Assembly (NCBI RefSeq): GCF_000306965.1
Contig: NZ_JH976435.1
Coordinates: 1-64,000, forward strand
Length of the DNA stretch: 64,000 nt
Origin: Amphibacillus jilinensis Y1
GTDB lineage: Bacteria; Bacillota; Bacilli; Bacillales; Amphibacillaceae
Reading direction: 5' to 3'
The notes below the pieces were generated by a model, which saw only the letters and a list, made by a program, of their open reading frames with translations, was not told the origin of the DNA and ran no database searches. Shown in pieces: positions 9,528 through 17,655 of this stretch (positions within the stretch are counted from its first letter, which is position 1; the number at the start of each line of letters is the position of its first letter). A program made the translations under genes and the position numbers.

Positions 9528-11033
9528 CTATTCTCGTTTACTTTCGATATCTAAATCGATGCCAACTTGGTTCAATGAATAATCACTTCGGTAGGAATAC
9601 CAGTCGGTAACGTCATTGTGAATCGATTGTTTAATGCCACTAACTGTATAGTGCCTTCCTATAAAGTTATTTAAGATAGAAGTACGCATCGTTGCTATAT
9701 CAAGTCTTTTCTGAAGCAGGCTTTGCTTTAATTCAAGAGCTTGAATGCGATCTCGTTTTAAAAATACTGTTTCTCGAGATAAGAGTAACATCGATTGGAT
9801 CGTTAATTGCTGTTTGGTTAAATGAACGCCTGCCATTCGGTAATCTAAGTAACAATAGATACTGCCAACTAATAAAAATAGACCGCTAATCCACCAGAAT
9901 GGGCGAACAAATAATAAAGTAGTGGTAAGTACTACAGATGCTCCTAATAAAAGAAGACACCATTGATAATAAAATAAACGTCTGGACACAGGGTGTATCT
10001 CAGTAATGGTGTGTTGATATTCAGGTAACATTGTCGTTAGAAACGTCTGAAATTCAGATTTCTTAATAAGTGGAAAGATAATCGTGCGCATATTTTCACT
10101 TTGATCGACTTCTCCTCCTGCAACTTCTAGGTAAACTGTAGCTAATTTAAAAGGCAGTCTTATGATGTTTTGCTTAATGCCGACTGCCTGGATACGCTTA
10201 AGTGGTATCGACAGTTGTTTCTTTTCCCAGAGTCCTCTTGTTATATAGAGTTCTTTTTCGTAGCGCACCACAGTAAAGTCTCCATATTTAATAATTGAAC
10301 CTAGCACACCTAAAAGCCACATCAATATAAATAGAATCATTGATAGTGCGATTAAGGTCCCCAGTGCTTGAGCGAAAAGCCAAGCTGATGTAGATTGATA
10401 AATGGCATCTGGGATAAATAGTTCTGCCTCTGAAATACCAAAAAGCAAGATACTCACAATGACACCGAAACCACCAGAAGTGGAGCCGAAAGCAAATAAT
10501 CGCTTATAACTTGCTTCATACTTTGGCACTTGATTATCAAGAATATAATCATAGTCATAAGTGTCTGTTACATCTGTCACATCCTGATTTTGCTGATCAA
10601 ACTTTAGTTGATTTCTAAGTGCATGTGCTTCCTCCATTGAAATAGCGGTTAATTTAGCATCGACATTCATATCACTACCTGCTGTTTCAATTTGTAACTG
10701 GGTTAACCCGAACAGTCGGTGAATAACATTTTGACTTAAATGAATCGACTGAATACGATGCTTAGAAATCGTCCGTTTCTTGCGAATAATAATTCCTCGC
10801 TCAATCTTCAACTCATTTTGATCAAGCGAATAAGTGAATCTTAACCAACTAAGCCAGCTATATATGATTATAGAACATGCGACTGTAACTGTTGCAATCA
10901 ATAAATAAGTAAAAAATTGTTCTCGACCAAATATAATAATAAGTGAAAATAATAATAAAAGGGTTTCTTTCATTGTTTTTAAAAATATAAAAATAATCGC
11001 AGCAACATGAAGGCGTTTAGGTTCAAATGTCAT
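9528..11033 (-). CDS. ydbT: PH-domain (bPH_2) membrane protein, YdbT-like
   Basis: This 501-residue protein has several membrane segments separating three PH-like (bPH_2) modules. Each module carries the typical pattern of a short strand followed by RIQ- or RIQA-like basic motifs: KHRIQSIHLSQN, LKRIQAVGIKQN and RDRIQALELKQS. B. subtilis YdbT has the same organisation and pairs with YdbS. ATG 11033 is preferred over 11093: it gives the common ATGA-type arrangement with an 11-base overlap of the ydbS stop and has AGGGTGG in front. In B. subtilis these proteins have been linked to resistance to amylolysin-like antimicrobials. Cellular role otherwise unknown. Confidence 0.85.
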   Translation of the reverse strand: MTFEPKRLHVAAIIFIFLKTMKETLLLLFSLIIIFGREQFFTYLLIATVTVACSIIIYSWLSWLRFTYSLDQNELKIERGIIIRKKRTISKHRIQSIHLSQNVIHRLFGLTQLQIETAGSDMNVDAKLTAISMEEAHALRNQLKFDQQNQDVTDVTDTYDYDYILDNQVPKYEASYKRLFAFGSTSGGFGVIVSILLFGISEAELFIPDAIYQSTSAWLFAQALGTLIALSMILFILMWLLGVLGSIIKYGDFTVVRYEKELYITRGLWEKKQLSIPLKRIQAVGIKQNIIRLPFKLATVYLEVAGGEVDQSENMRTIIFPLIKKSEFQTFLTTMLPEYQHTITEIHPVSRRLFYYQWCLLLLGASVVLTTTLLFVRPFWWISGLFLLVGSIYCYLDYRMAGVHLTKQQLTIQSMLLLSRETVFLKRDRIQALELKQSLLQKRLDIATMRTSILNNFIGRHYTVSGIKQSIHNDVTDWYSYRSDYSLNQVGIDLDIESKRE

Positions 11034-11511
11034 CTTGTTCCACCCTAGCCAATATCGATATTTGATCACGCAATTGTTCAGCTTCTGTTTCACTTAAAGC
11101 CGGAATCTCATGAGTGGTTGCTGCCGTCGTTACTTCTAAGTTAGCTAAATTAAATTTTTTCAAAATCGGGCCTTGCTTAGTATCAACATGTTGAACCCGA
11201 ACCATCGGTACGAGTGTGCGTTTAACAATAATCATACCATGTTGTATGTAAATTTCTTGATCATAAAGTTGATAACGCCACCGCCGCCAGCGCAGTGGGG
11301 GAATTAAAATGATGCTCAGCAATATAATAACCACGGTTAAGCTAAGACTAAGACCGCCAAACCAATAGCTCCACTCAAACAGCCAAGCTGTAATAAATAG
11401 ACCTGTGGTGATTAACATTAAAATAATGGAATAAATAAGTCCATGTATTTTCCAAACTTTAATTGCAGAAGATGCAATTCTTTGATTTGGTGGATAACGC
11501 AAGAAAAACAC
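11023..11511 (-). CDS. ydbS: PH-domain (bPH_2) membrane protein, YdbS-like
   Basis: The protein has two membrane helices (about 23-65) followed by one bPH_2 domain (YQLYDQEIYIQHG, then VRVQHVDTKQGPILKKFNLANLEVTTAATTHEIPALS), typical of YdbS. It lies first in a two-gene unit with ydbT, overlapping it by 11 bases. The given start is GTG 11511. A TTG three codons in (11502) has better spacing from AGAAAGG and aligns with the start of known YdbS proteins, so the true protein may be three residues shorter. Confidence 0.85.
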   Translation of the reverse strand: MFFLRYPPNQRIASSAIKVWKIHGLIYSIILMLITTGLFITAWLFEWSYWFGGLSLSLTVVIILLSIILIPPLRWRRWRYQLYDQEIYIQHGMIIVKRTLVPMVRVQHVDTKQGPILKKFNLANLEVTTAATTHEIPALSETEAEQLRDQISILARVEQDDI

Positions 11512-11604
11512 AACCTTTCTATCTTTTTATCTTCTCAATTATAGCTCAATTATTCACAAATGACTAGGTAATACTGGAATTTAATAATACTGTGGTTCAG
11601 TCCC

Positions 11605-11744
11605 TTTATCACACAAATCGTCTAAAACAACCGTCACAAAATAGAGAGCAGAGCTCATTTGTTTTTGGTGGGTGTTAATGTCCTGATTCACTCAACAACC
11701 AATCTGTGGGAGAAAACACCCCCGCTGATTGGTTGTTCGTTTTA
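11605..11744 (+). repeat. Two-hairpin dispersed repeat, full copy
   Basis: It starts TTTATCACACAAATCGTC, contains AAAATAGAGAGCAGAGCTCA and GATTCACTCAACAACCAATC, and ends GGTTGTTCGTTTTAT. It lies upstream of both ydbS (minus) and the CBS-protein gene (plus). Confidence 0.85.
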
Positions 11745-11923
11745 TGAATTTTTTATTCGTGCCCTGTTATACTAATGATTAAATCCATTTTTTCTGTAAA
11801 ATAAAACACTGAAGTTATTATTTAGACGCCCAATCTCCACTATTAGAATGAATAAATCTGTGAGATGTTTAAGTTTGCTATTCCGCTTAACCCATTAAGA
11901 TAAGCTAACGAGGAGTGAATATA

Positions 11924-12622
11924 ATGCAAAATGCTGAACGCTTTTTGGTGGCATTTAATAAAATTGAGAAACATTTTGACAAAATTTTAAGTGAAGACCG
12001 TTATATCCCTTTTCACCGAGCTGTTCATCAACTAAAGAAAAGAAGTGCTGTCATTAATCGCTATCATCAGGACCTACTTGAATATTCAGAATTACGTAAT
12101 GCGATTGTACATGAGCGAACAGAAATGAATTATGCTATTGCTAATCCGTATATCGATACTGTTAAGGCAATTGAATGGATTGCTGAACAAATAACAGCAC
12201 CCAAACAAATTATTCCAACTTTTGAAAAAAAGCTAAAGGTTTTACAAGCTGATTTGGAATTGAGTAATGTACTGGCTATGGTTAAGGAGACGGAATATTC
12301 GCAATTTCCGGTTTATCAAAACGAACAATTTATTGGTTTATTAACGGATAAAACACTTCTGCATTGGATCGCTCAGCAGATGAATGGAGATGTCCAGCAA
12401 TTGCTGAGGACAAAGATAATGGAAATCGCAAAAGATGTGAAGAAAACTAGTCATTATCGTTTTGTTCCAAAAACAATGGACATCTACCAAGCTGAAGCAT
12501 TATTTATAGACAATATAAAAAAACATCAACGTTTAGATGCTTTGCTTATTACAGAAGAGGGAAAAGCAAACCAAAACCTACTAGGTATGGTATCTCCACA
12601 TGATCTAATTGACATTCCGTAA
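11924..12622 (+). CDS. CBS-domain protein with N-terminal helical region
   Basis: The N-terminal ~110 residues are helical and contain YSELRNAIVHER, reminiscent of HEPN/RiboL-PSP-like or DUF86-type helical motifs (RNxxxH). The C-terminal half has two CBS-like repeats (SQFPVYQNEQFIGLLTDKTLLHWI near 125, and LDALLITEEGKANQNLLGMVSPHDLI near 205). CBS pairs usually bind adenosine nucleotides and regulate an attached activity. Similar stand-alone proteins occur in bacilli without known function. ATG 11924 is used because AGGAG at 11911 is eight bases upstream, whereas the in-frame GTG at 11915 overlaps that site. Confidence 0.7.
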   Translation: MQNAERFLVAFNKIEKHFDKILSEDRYIPFHRAVHQLKKRSAVINRYHQDLLEYSELRNAIVHERTEMNYAIANPYIDTVKAIEWIAEQITAPKQIIPTFEKKLKVLQADLELSNVLAMVKETEYSQFPVYQNEQFIGLLTDKTLLHWIAQQMNGDVQQLLRTKIMEIAKDVKKTSHYRFVPKTMDIYQAEALFIDNIKKHQRLDALLITEEGKANQNLLGMVSPHDLIDIP

Positions 12623-12690
12623 TCATGCGTAAAGCTATTTAAAGAGAGACCTTAATATACAAAAAATGAATGTTCAGAACGTAATTTAGA

Positions 12691-12832
12691 TTATCACAGA
12701 TAACCTTCGGTAAAACCCCTTTACAAAGTAGAGAGCAGAAATGATCTGACGCTAATGTCCCGATTCACTCAACGACCAATTAGCAGGAGCAGAACGATAC
12801 ACCGACTGATTTGATTGAAAGTTCATTTTATT
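12691..12832 (+). repeat. Two-hairpin dispersed repeat, full copy
   Basis: It starts TTATCACAGATAACC and ends GATTGAAAGTTCATTTTATTG. Its right end overlaps the stop codon of the minus-strand thioredoxin-like gene. Confidence 0.85.
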
Positions 12833-13163
12833 GTGGGAAATGCTTTACAATACGCTTGATTTTATCGTTAAACGCATCAACTGCAACAATACGTGCTTCG
12901 CGCAAGTATTCTTTTCCATCGATAAACAACAATAATACAGGGACGGTGAATATTTGAAATCGACTGGCGAGCTGAGGCACCTGTTCAATGTTGATATAAG
13001 CGGGTTTAATCGTAGGATAACGATGGAGAACCTGTTCAATTTGCGGAAGCAAACTTATACATACACTACAATTCGTTTTAGAGAGATAAAGAAAAGTTAA
13101 TTGTTCTTCGTTAATAAACTGATCGACTGCTTCTAGGGTATTTAAAATAGCAAATGATGTCAT
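12828..13163 (-). CDS. Thioredoxin-family protein with CSVC motif
   Basis: This 111-residue protein has a thioredoxin fold pattern: a TFLYLSKTNCSVC active-site segment (about residues 23-35) with a CxxC motif of unusual inner residues (Ser-Val instead of Gly-Pro), a middle strand AYINIE, and the cis-proline TVPVLLLF near residue 74. It is likely a cytoplasmic thiol-disulfide reductase or bacillithiol-related thioredoxin-like protein. GGAGAA lies eight bases before the ATG. Its stop codon lies inside the end of a dispersed repeat. The thiol/sulfur cluster begins about 700 bases away on the other strand. Confidence 0.8.
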   Translation of the reverse strand: MTSFAILNTLEAVDQFINEEQLTFLYLSKTNCSVCISLLPQIEQVLHRYPTIKPAYINIEQVPQLASRFQIFTVPVLLLFIDGKEYLREARIVAVDAFNDKIKRIVKHFPQ

Positions 13164-13241
13164 CGTGTTTTCTCCTTTATTTGTTAACGTCTAATTCAGA
13201 GCTATTTAAGCATGTTCTTAAGAGAAAAGCAAATCAACAGG

Positions 13242-13292
13242 TTTATCACAGATGTTCGTAAAACGTCTGTTAATTGAATGTTCGCTTTATCA
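13242..13292 (+). repeat. Two-hairpin dispersed repeat, miniature copy
   Basis: About 50 bases join the left end (TTTATCACAGATGTTCGTAAAACG) directly to the right end (AATTGAATGTTCGCTTTATC), so both ends are kept and the centre is gone. Confidence 0.65.
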
Positions 13293-13370
13293 TCAGTAAT
13301 TAACGCTTATTTTCCAAATATGCACAAAAAAACATGATCAGTTAAAGATTCGACTTTATAAACAAATAGG

Positions 13371-13398
13371 TTGACTTAAATACCTATATGGGTATAAA
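13371..13398 (+). promoter_or_regulatory. Sigma-A promoter overlapped by a CstR/CsoR-like operator
   Basis: TTGACT (13371) and TATAAA (13393) are separated by 16 bases. The near-palindrome ATACCTATATGGGTAT (13380-13395) fills the spacer and enters the -10 box. Operators of the form ATACCC-N4-GGGTAT are bound by CstR, the persulfide-sensing repressor that controls rhodanese/sulfide-oxidation operons in Firmicutes. The downstream rhodanese and DUF302 genes fit such a regulon. The promoter is now separated from them by a dispersed repeat and a transposon relic, about 510 bases in all. Confidence 0.65.
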
Positions 13399-13415
13399 AT
13401 AAACAGTATGAAATT

Positions 13416-13561
13416 TTTATCACAGACAATCGTCCATAGAATTAGAACGTAGAGCAAATCTATTTAGGCAGGTGACCACGGACGCTAATGGCTTGATTCA
13501 CTCAACGATCAATCAATAGGCGAAGAACGAATCCCACTATTGATTGAAGGTTCATTTTATC
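13416..13561 (+). repeat. Two-hairpin dispersed repeat, full copy
   Basis: It starts TTTTATCACAGACAATCGTCC and ends CTATTGATTGAAGGTTCATTTTATC. It lies immediately downstream of the CstR-like promoter. Confidence 0.85.
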
Positions 13562-13659
13562 TAATTTCCGCCAGAAGACACCTACTTCAAGGCAGATGAA
13601 CGGTGTATTCCAGTGTGTAAGTAGGAGGGGAATGTCGGTTGGCTATAGTCAAAAACTTA

Positions 13660-13804
13660 CTTTGTTCTTGTAGTGGATATCGGCATAGAGACGTTAAGCA
13701 TCTTGCCTTACACAAGTGACCATGGTCGTGACCTTAACGCAAGTAAAAATATCGAAGTTGAAGCGATAAAGCTTCTAACTGTCGGTGCGACAGGGATAGC
13801 CTAA
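13660..13804 (+). pseudogene. Relic of an IS200/IS605-family TnpB gene (C-terminal zinc-ribbon region)
   Basis: One frame reads CSCSGYRHRDVKHLALHK, matching the start of the TnpB zinc ribbon (CSxCGYxxKDVKxLxxRxW). After a deletion and frameshift the adjacent frame reads SDHGRDLNASKNIEVEAIK, then LLTVGATGIA and stop, matching the conserved TnpB end (HDRDxNASxNI...G...GxA). The second cysteine pair is missing. Only about 48 codons remain, so this is a dead fragment. The bases 13805-13860 after the stop look like the usual IS605-type right end. TnpB proteins are RNA-guided nucleases of this transposon family. Confidence 0.75.
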
Positions 13805-13908
13805 TCAATATGTTCTTAGGCATCTCCCACTTCAAATTCATTATTAGAAATAAAGTGGTGAGTCATTCAATCGTTAAATAATATCGTATAAATAAGGAGT
13901 CAGTTATT

Positions 13909-14205
13909 ATGAAAGTAATTAATGGAGTAGAATTAGAAAAACTCATTTTATCAAATCCCCCGTTAAATGTTATAGATGTAAGAGAACCATTTGAGCTTGA
14001 AGATGGAACCATCCCGGGTGCGGTTAATATTCCGCTTGGCCAACTGCCTCAACAAATTAATGCACTTAATAAAGAGCAACATTATTATGTAGTTTGCAGA
14101 TCAGGTGCCAGAAGTGGAAATGCTGTAACCTTTTTAAACGAATGTGGTTATGATGCAACAAATGTTGAAGGTGGCATGATGATGTGGAACGGGCCGCTTG
14201 AATAA
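13909..14205 (+). CDS. Single-domain rhodanese (sulfurtransferase)
   Basis: The 98 residues form one rhodanese domain: NVIDVREPFELEDGTIPGAVNIPL (residues 20-43), the active-site cysteine in VVCRSGARS (about C65) and a C-terminal GGMMMWNGPLE. Such proteins carry persulfide sulfur on the cysteine and act in sulfide detoxification or sulfur transfer. AAGGAG precedes the ATG. It heads a run of five plus-strand genes concerned with sulfur and thiol redox, and a CstR-like promoter lies about 510 bases upstream. Confidence 0.9.
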   Translation: MKVINGVELEKLILSNPPLNVIDVREPFELEDGTIPGAVNIPLGQLPQQINALNKEQHYYVVCRSGARSGNAVTFLNECGYDATNVEGGMMMWNGPLE

Positions 14206-14238
14206 AAGTAAGAGCTGAAAAAGGAAAGGAGTTTTAAA

Positions 14239-14622
14239 ATGTATGACTATACTGTAACGTCAGATAAAACAGTTGAACAAGTATATCAAACTTTATTAGA
14301 GGCATTACCAACGATTAAATTCGGTGTATTATGGGAATTGGATTTAAAAGCAACTTTAGCTGAAAAAGGGGTCAATCATGATCAAGAAGGCCTTATTTTG
14401 GAAGTGTGTAACCCTAAGCAGGCCAAAACATTAATTGATGAAAATCCGCTAGCCCATTATTTTTTACCATGTAAATTAGTGATCTATCAGGTTAATGGTG
14501 TAACCAAGGTAGGGATGCCGAGGCCAACGATCCAGGCACAAATGATAGGAGATCATCACTTAGAACGATTGGCTGAAGAGATTGAGCGGGCGTTGACCAA
14601 CGTTCTTGATCAGGTTAAATAA
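14239..14622 (+). CDS. DUF302-domain protein
   Basis: The 127-residue protein matches the DUF302 pattern: a start YDYTVTSDKTVEQVYQTLLEAL, then KFGVLWELDLKATLAEKG, a cysteine in ILEVCNPKQAKTLI and a second in YFLPCKLVIYQ. DUF302 genes recur beside rhodanese and sulfur-oxidation genes in many bacteria, and the two cysteines suggest thiol or metal handling. Function is not established. A good AGGAGT site lies before the ATG, 33 bases after the rhodanese stop. Confidence 0.8.
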   Translation: MYDYTVTSDKTVEQVYQTLLEALPTIKFGVLWELDLKATLAEKGVNHDQEGLILEVCNPKQAKTLIDENPLAHYFLPCKLVIYQVNGVTKVGMPRPTIQAQMIGDHHLERLAEEIERALTNVLDQVK

Positions 14623-14666
14623 TGAGTGTATATTGTGTTGTTGATTGAAACAAAGGATGTGTTAAC

Positions 14667-15347
14667 GTGCAACAAGCCATTCTACTAGGCCCATTTGTCA
14701 TAAGAAGCTCGGATATTCTCTTAATTATAAGCCTTGTTACTGGGTTTGTCTTTTTTCTGCTCACGACGACATTGTCTAAAGCATTAAGGCGGGTATATAT
14801 GCAGTTGCTTATTGACTTGATGAGCTTCTTTATTTTAGCTTTAATTGCTGCGAAAGTCCTTCTACGTATAGAATTATTTTTGTCTGATCCGTTAGCCGTG
14901 CTTGCCCACCCTAGTCATGCTAACGCATTTTATTTGGCTACTTTAATAAGTGGATTATATGCATACAAAAAATTCCGAATCCATTCATTTTCACCTCATT
15001 TTGTTATTGATGGGGTGATACGTCTATTATTGTCAACCAACTTTGTCTACCTATTTGGTTTGTTAATATTATTAGATAGACAAGTATCTATCTATCAATT
15101 AACCTTTCACGTTGTCCTCTTACTTGTCATTATTTTTTATCAAGATAGCAATCATCGTTACTTATTCTATCCATTAATTGTTGGAATATGGGGATTAGGA
15201 CATGTTATTTTGAGTTTATTTAGTCAGGTTCAATTGTTTGGTTTTTATCTTTCAAATTATTACTATTTTATTATAGGTATAGTTGGCTGCATTTACTTAT
15301 ATAATGCCTATAAAAGTCATGGCAAAGAAAACATTTTGAAAGGTTAA
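14667..15347 (+). CDS. Lgt-like polytopic membrane protein of a thiol-redox operon
   Basis: The 226 residues form about seven membrane helices. The layout (FVIRSSDILLIISLVTGF at the start, later FVIDGVIRLLL) recalls prolipoprotein diacylglyceryl transferase-like membrane proteins, but the Lgt catalytic residues are not obvious. It starts with GTG 14667 after AAGGAT and ends 8 bases before ccdA, so it is translationally linked to the cytochrome-biogenesis genes. A role with CcdA in moving reducing power across the membrane is inference. Confidence 0.6.
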   Translation: MQQAILLGPFVIRSSDILLIISLVTGFVFFLLTTTLSKALRRVYMQLLIDLMSFFILALIAAKVLLRIELFLSDPLAVLAHPSHANAFYLATLISGLYAYKKFRIHSFSPHFVIDGVIRLLLSTNFVYLFGLLILLDRQVSIYQLTFHVVLLLVIIFYQDSNHRYLFYPLIVGIWGLGHVILSLFSQVQLFGFYLSNYYYFIIGIVGCIYLYNAYKSHGKENILKG

Positions 15348-15355
15348 GGTGCTAT

Positions 15356-16099
15356 ATGGAAAGTACAGTAGATATCACTATTTGGTTAGCTTTTAGTGCA
15401 GGTGTATTATCTTTTTTATCACCTTGTACACTACCTATTTTTCCTGGTTACTTATCTTATATTACAGGGGTCAGCGTCAAGGATTTACAGGAAAAAGGCA
15501 ATCTTAAACTCAAAGTAAGACTTTTCATTCATGCAATTTCTTTTCTGCTAGGCGTATCAATGATTTTTTTTAGTTTAGGTTTGGGTGCTACGGTGTTTGG
15601 AGAGTGGCTACACCAGCTATTAACAGGAGCATCATCAGTTTTGGTTCAGCGAATAGCAGGCCTTTTTTTAATGGTTATGGGCTTAGTTGTTGGTGGATGG
15701 TTCCGTTTTTCGACATTGATGAAAACAAAGCGATTTCAAATTAAAACGAAGCCAACCGGTGTATTAGGTAGTTTTTTTGTAGGCATTGGATTCTCGGCAG
15801 GGTGGACGCCATGTATTGGTCCTATATTCGCTTCAATTCTAATTTTAGCAGCATCAAGCCCTGCAGAAGGTGCGCTGTATACGAGTATATATATCATAGG
15901 TTTTGCACTACCTTTTTTATTTTTAACCTTTTTTTTGAGTTATGTAAAATGGATCGTGAAGTACAGTGAACAGATCATGAAATTAGGTGGTGGGCTAATC
16001 GTTATTTTTGGTTTATTGTTATTTACCGGTCAGCTAGCTCGTTTTTCAAATTATATTTTGCGTATAATCCAAGATACATGGTTTTCTAACATAGGTTAA
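15356..16099 (+). CDS. ccdA: CcdA/DsbD-type transmembrane thiol-disulfide electron carrier
   Basis: This 247-residue protein has about six membrane helices and the two diagnostic cysteines, in LSPCTLP (about residue 23) and GWTPCIGP (about residue 146). CcdA passes electrons from cytoplasmic thioredoxin to extracytoplasmic thioredoxin-like proteins such as ResA, for cytochrome c maturation or sporulation (StoA). The downstream TlpA/ResA-like gene starts 13 bases later and is the likely partner. Length is normal for the family. Confidence 0.93.
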   Translation: MESTVDITIWLAFSAGVLSFLSPCTLPIFPGYLSYITGVSVKDLQEKGNLKLKVRLFIHAISFLLGVSMIFFSLGLGATVFGEWLHQLLTGASSVLVQRIAGLFLMVMGLVVGGWFRFSTLMKTKRFQIKTKPTGVLGSFFVGIGFSAGWTPCIGPIFASILILAASSPAEGALYTSIYIIGFALPFLFLTFFLSYVKWIVKYSEQIMKLGGGLIVIFGLLLFTGQLARFSNYILRIIQDTWFSNIG

Positions 16100-16112
16100 A
16101 GGAGGGTGAATT

Positions 16113-16691
16113 TTGAAAAAAATACTATTATTGGTTGTTATTTTAGCTATGTTTGGCTGGGCTATATATGATTATATGAGCGATCATGATGATCCAGTAG
16201 CTACGGACTCATTTTCAATTACTGAAGAAACAGAAGTTCAGCAATTGAAAGAGAATGTGAATGGCGGTGTCGGTATAAATATTGGTGACCAAGCACCACC
16301 ATTTGAATTAGAGACTTTAGCAGGTGAAACGATTACGCTTGCTGATTATCAAGGGAAAGCTGTAATGTTGAATTTTTGGGCAACATGGTGTCCACCTTGT
16401 CGTGCTGAAATGCCTGATATGGAGAAATTTTATCAAAATCAAGAGGTTGAAATTCTAGCTGTCAACCTTACAACGACTGAATCAAGTGAGAAGGATGTTG
16501 AATCGTTTGTTCAGGATTATGATTTGAATTTTGTTATTCCTCTAGATAAACAAGGAGAAGTGTCATCGCTCTATGCGATTCGACCCGTTCCTACAACTTT
16601 TATGATTGATTCAAATGGTATCATTCAGCAAAGAGTGTTTGGTGCTTTGAATTATGATCAAATGGTACAAGCGCTACGTGAAATGGAGTGA
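16113..16691 (+). CDS. Membrane-anchored TlpA/ResA-type thiol-disulfide oxidoreductase
   Basis: The 192-residue protein has an N-terminal membrane anchor (LLLVVILAMFGWAIYDYM), a linker, then a thioredoxin fold from about residue 57 (IGDQAPPFELETLAG) with the active site NFWATWCPPCRAEMP and the cis-proline RPVPTTF. It would act on the outer face of the membrane, reduced by CcdA just upstream. TTG 16113 is the start, preceded by GGAGGG. This is the last gene of the rhodanese-to-TlpA run. No clear terminator was seen after it. Confidence 0.9.
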   Translation: MKKILLLVVILAMFGWAIYDYMSDHDDPVATDSFSITEETEVQQLKENVNGGVGINIGDQAPPFELETLAGETITLADYQGKAVMLNFWATWCPPCRAEMPDMEKFYQNQEVEILAVNLTTTESSEKDVESFVQDYDLNFVIPLDKQGEVSSLYAIRPVPTTFMIDSNGIIQQRVFGALNYDQMVQALREME

Positions 16692-16893
16692 CACGTTCTT
16701 TCCTCTACTCACACACAAATTTGCCGCTTTGTGTAGGCATCCATCATAAGAAAAACTTGATTGTCTAATCATTTTTAATACGCTGTTGTCAACGACATGC
16801 AGTGATTAACACTGTTGGGTAAACAAAACGTCATTGCTACCGCGTCCAATTAATTACTGTCACAAACATGAAAATCCCCCTTAAACTATTTGA

Positions 16894-16909
16894 TAATAAT
16901 AATTATAAT
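16894..16909 (+). promoter_or_regulatory. Second PerR-like box overlapping a TATAAT sequence
   Basis: TAATAATAATTATAA (16894-16908) matches the PerR box TTATAATNATTATAA at 14 of 15 positions, and TATAAT is embedded in it. It lies 200 bases upstream of the perfect PerR box and may be an older or additional promoter. The open frame around it (16868-17074) has no ribosome site and was not called. Confidence 0.45.
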
Positions 16910-17070
16910 GTATATACTAAGAAAAGAAACTATCTACACCAGATAAGTGTTGACAAACAACCTCTGAGCGAAGGTTTGTTTATTTCTAAAAAATGGTATT
17001 TCTTAAAAACATATGAGAATAACCTATATACAAGCTTTTTAATAGGAGATAAAAATATATTATTATTAAG

Positions 17071-17107
17071 TTGACTTATTTTTATTATTATATTATAATA
17101 ATTATAA
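17071..17107 (+). promoter_or_regulatory. PerR-controlled promoter of the dps locus
   Basis: TTGACT (17071-17076) and TATAAT (17094-17099) are 17 bases apart. TTATAATAATTATAA (17093-17107) matches the PerR operator consensus TTATAATNATTATAA at every position and covers the -10 box. PerR represses peroxide-stress genes, including the dps homologue mrgA. The first gene downstream is a broken dps and the second an intact dps. Confidence 0.8.
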
Positions 17108-17144
17108 ATTAGTAATAAAAATAAAATGATAACAGAGGGGGGAT

Positions 17145-17595
17145 ATGAACAACAAACAGTTACTACAAGATCACCTGAATTAGTTAATTGCTACATATGG
17201 TGTGCTGTTTACGAAGTGAAGTTGCATCAGTACCACTGGTTTGTAAAAGGTTCGAATTTCTTTGTACTTCATGAAAAATTTGAAGAGATGAAGTAAATCA
17301 GCATTTTGATGAATTTGCAGAGCGATTATTAACAATTGGTGGAACACCATATTCCACATTGCAGGAGTTTATTTCGTTTGTTTTGATTAAAGAGCAACCT
17401 TATAAGAAAGCACTTAGTCAAATGGAGATGGTGCAAGCGGTGCGAGGTGATTACCAAGTATTAGCTTCTGAGCTTGCAAAGGCAATTGAATTAGCGGGTA
17501 AAGCAGCTGATGATATTACTGAGGATATGTTTATTGGTAATCTAGAAAAAACAATCATGGTGAATCTAAAAATAATGTTTAATTTTTGTCAATAA
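17145..17595 (+). pseudogene. Broken dps copy (Dps/MrgA-like ferritin)
   Basis: It aligns base for base with the intact dps that follows, for example CTACATATGGTGTGCTGTTTACGAAG against CTACACATGGTGTGCTCTTCACCAAG. It carries an early in-frame TAG after about 12 codons, a 5-base duplication (AAGTG) before the KLHQHHW region and a deletion after FEE. The last ~20 residues are scrambled. The ribosome site (AGGGGGG) and the PerR promoter upstream are intact. It can make no functional Dps. Confidence 0.88.
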
Positions 17596-17655
17596 TGGGA
17601 AGAAGAAATACCGTATAAACAAATAAATTAATTAATACTATGGAGGTTTTTTAAA

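Noticed and set aside
13242-13561. Neighbouring repeats considered as a CRISPR-like array
   Set aside because: The units are about 50-150 bp, unevenly spaced, of both full and deleted forms, without spacers and without cas genes.
16868-17074. 68-residue plus-strand open frame upstream of dps
   Set aside because: No ribosome site; it is AT-rich and covers the PerR-like box and the promoter of the dps locus.
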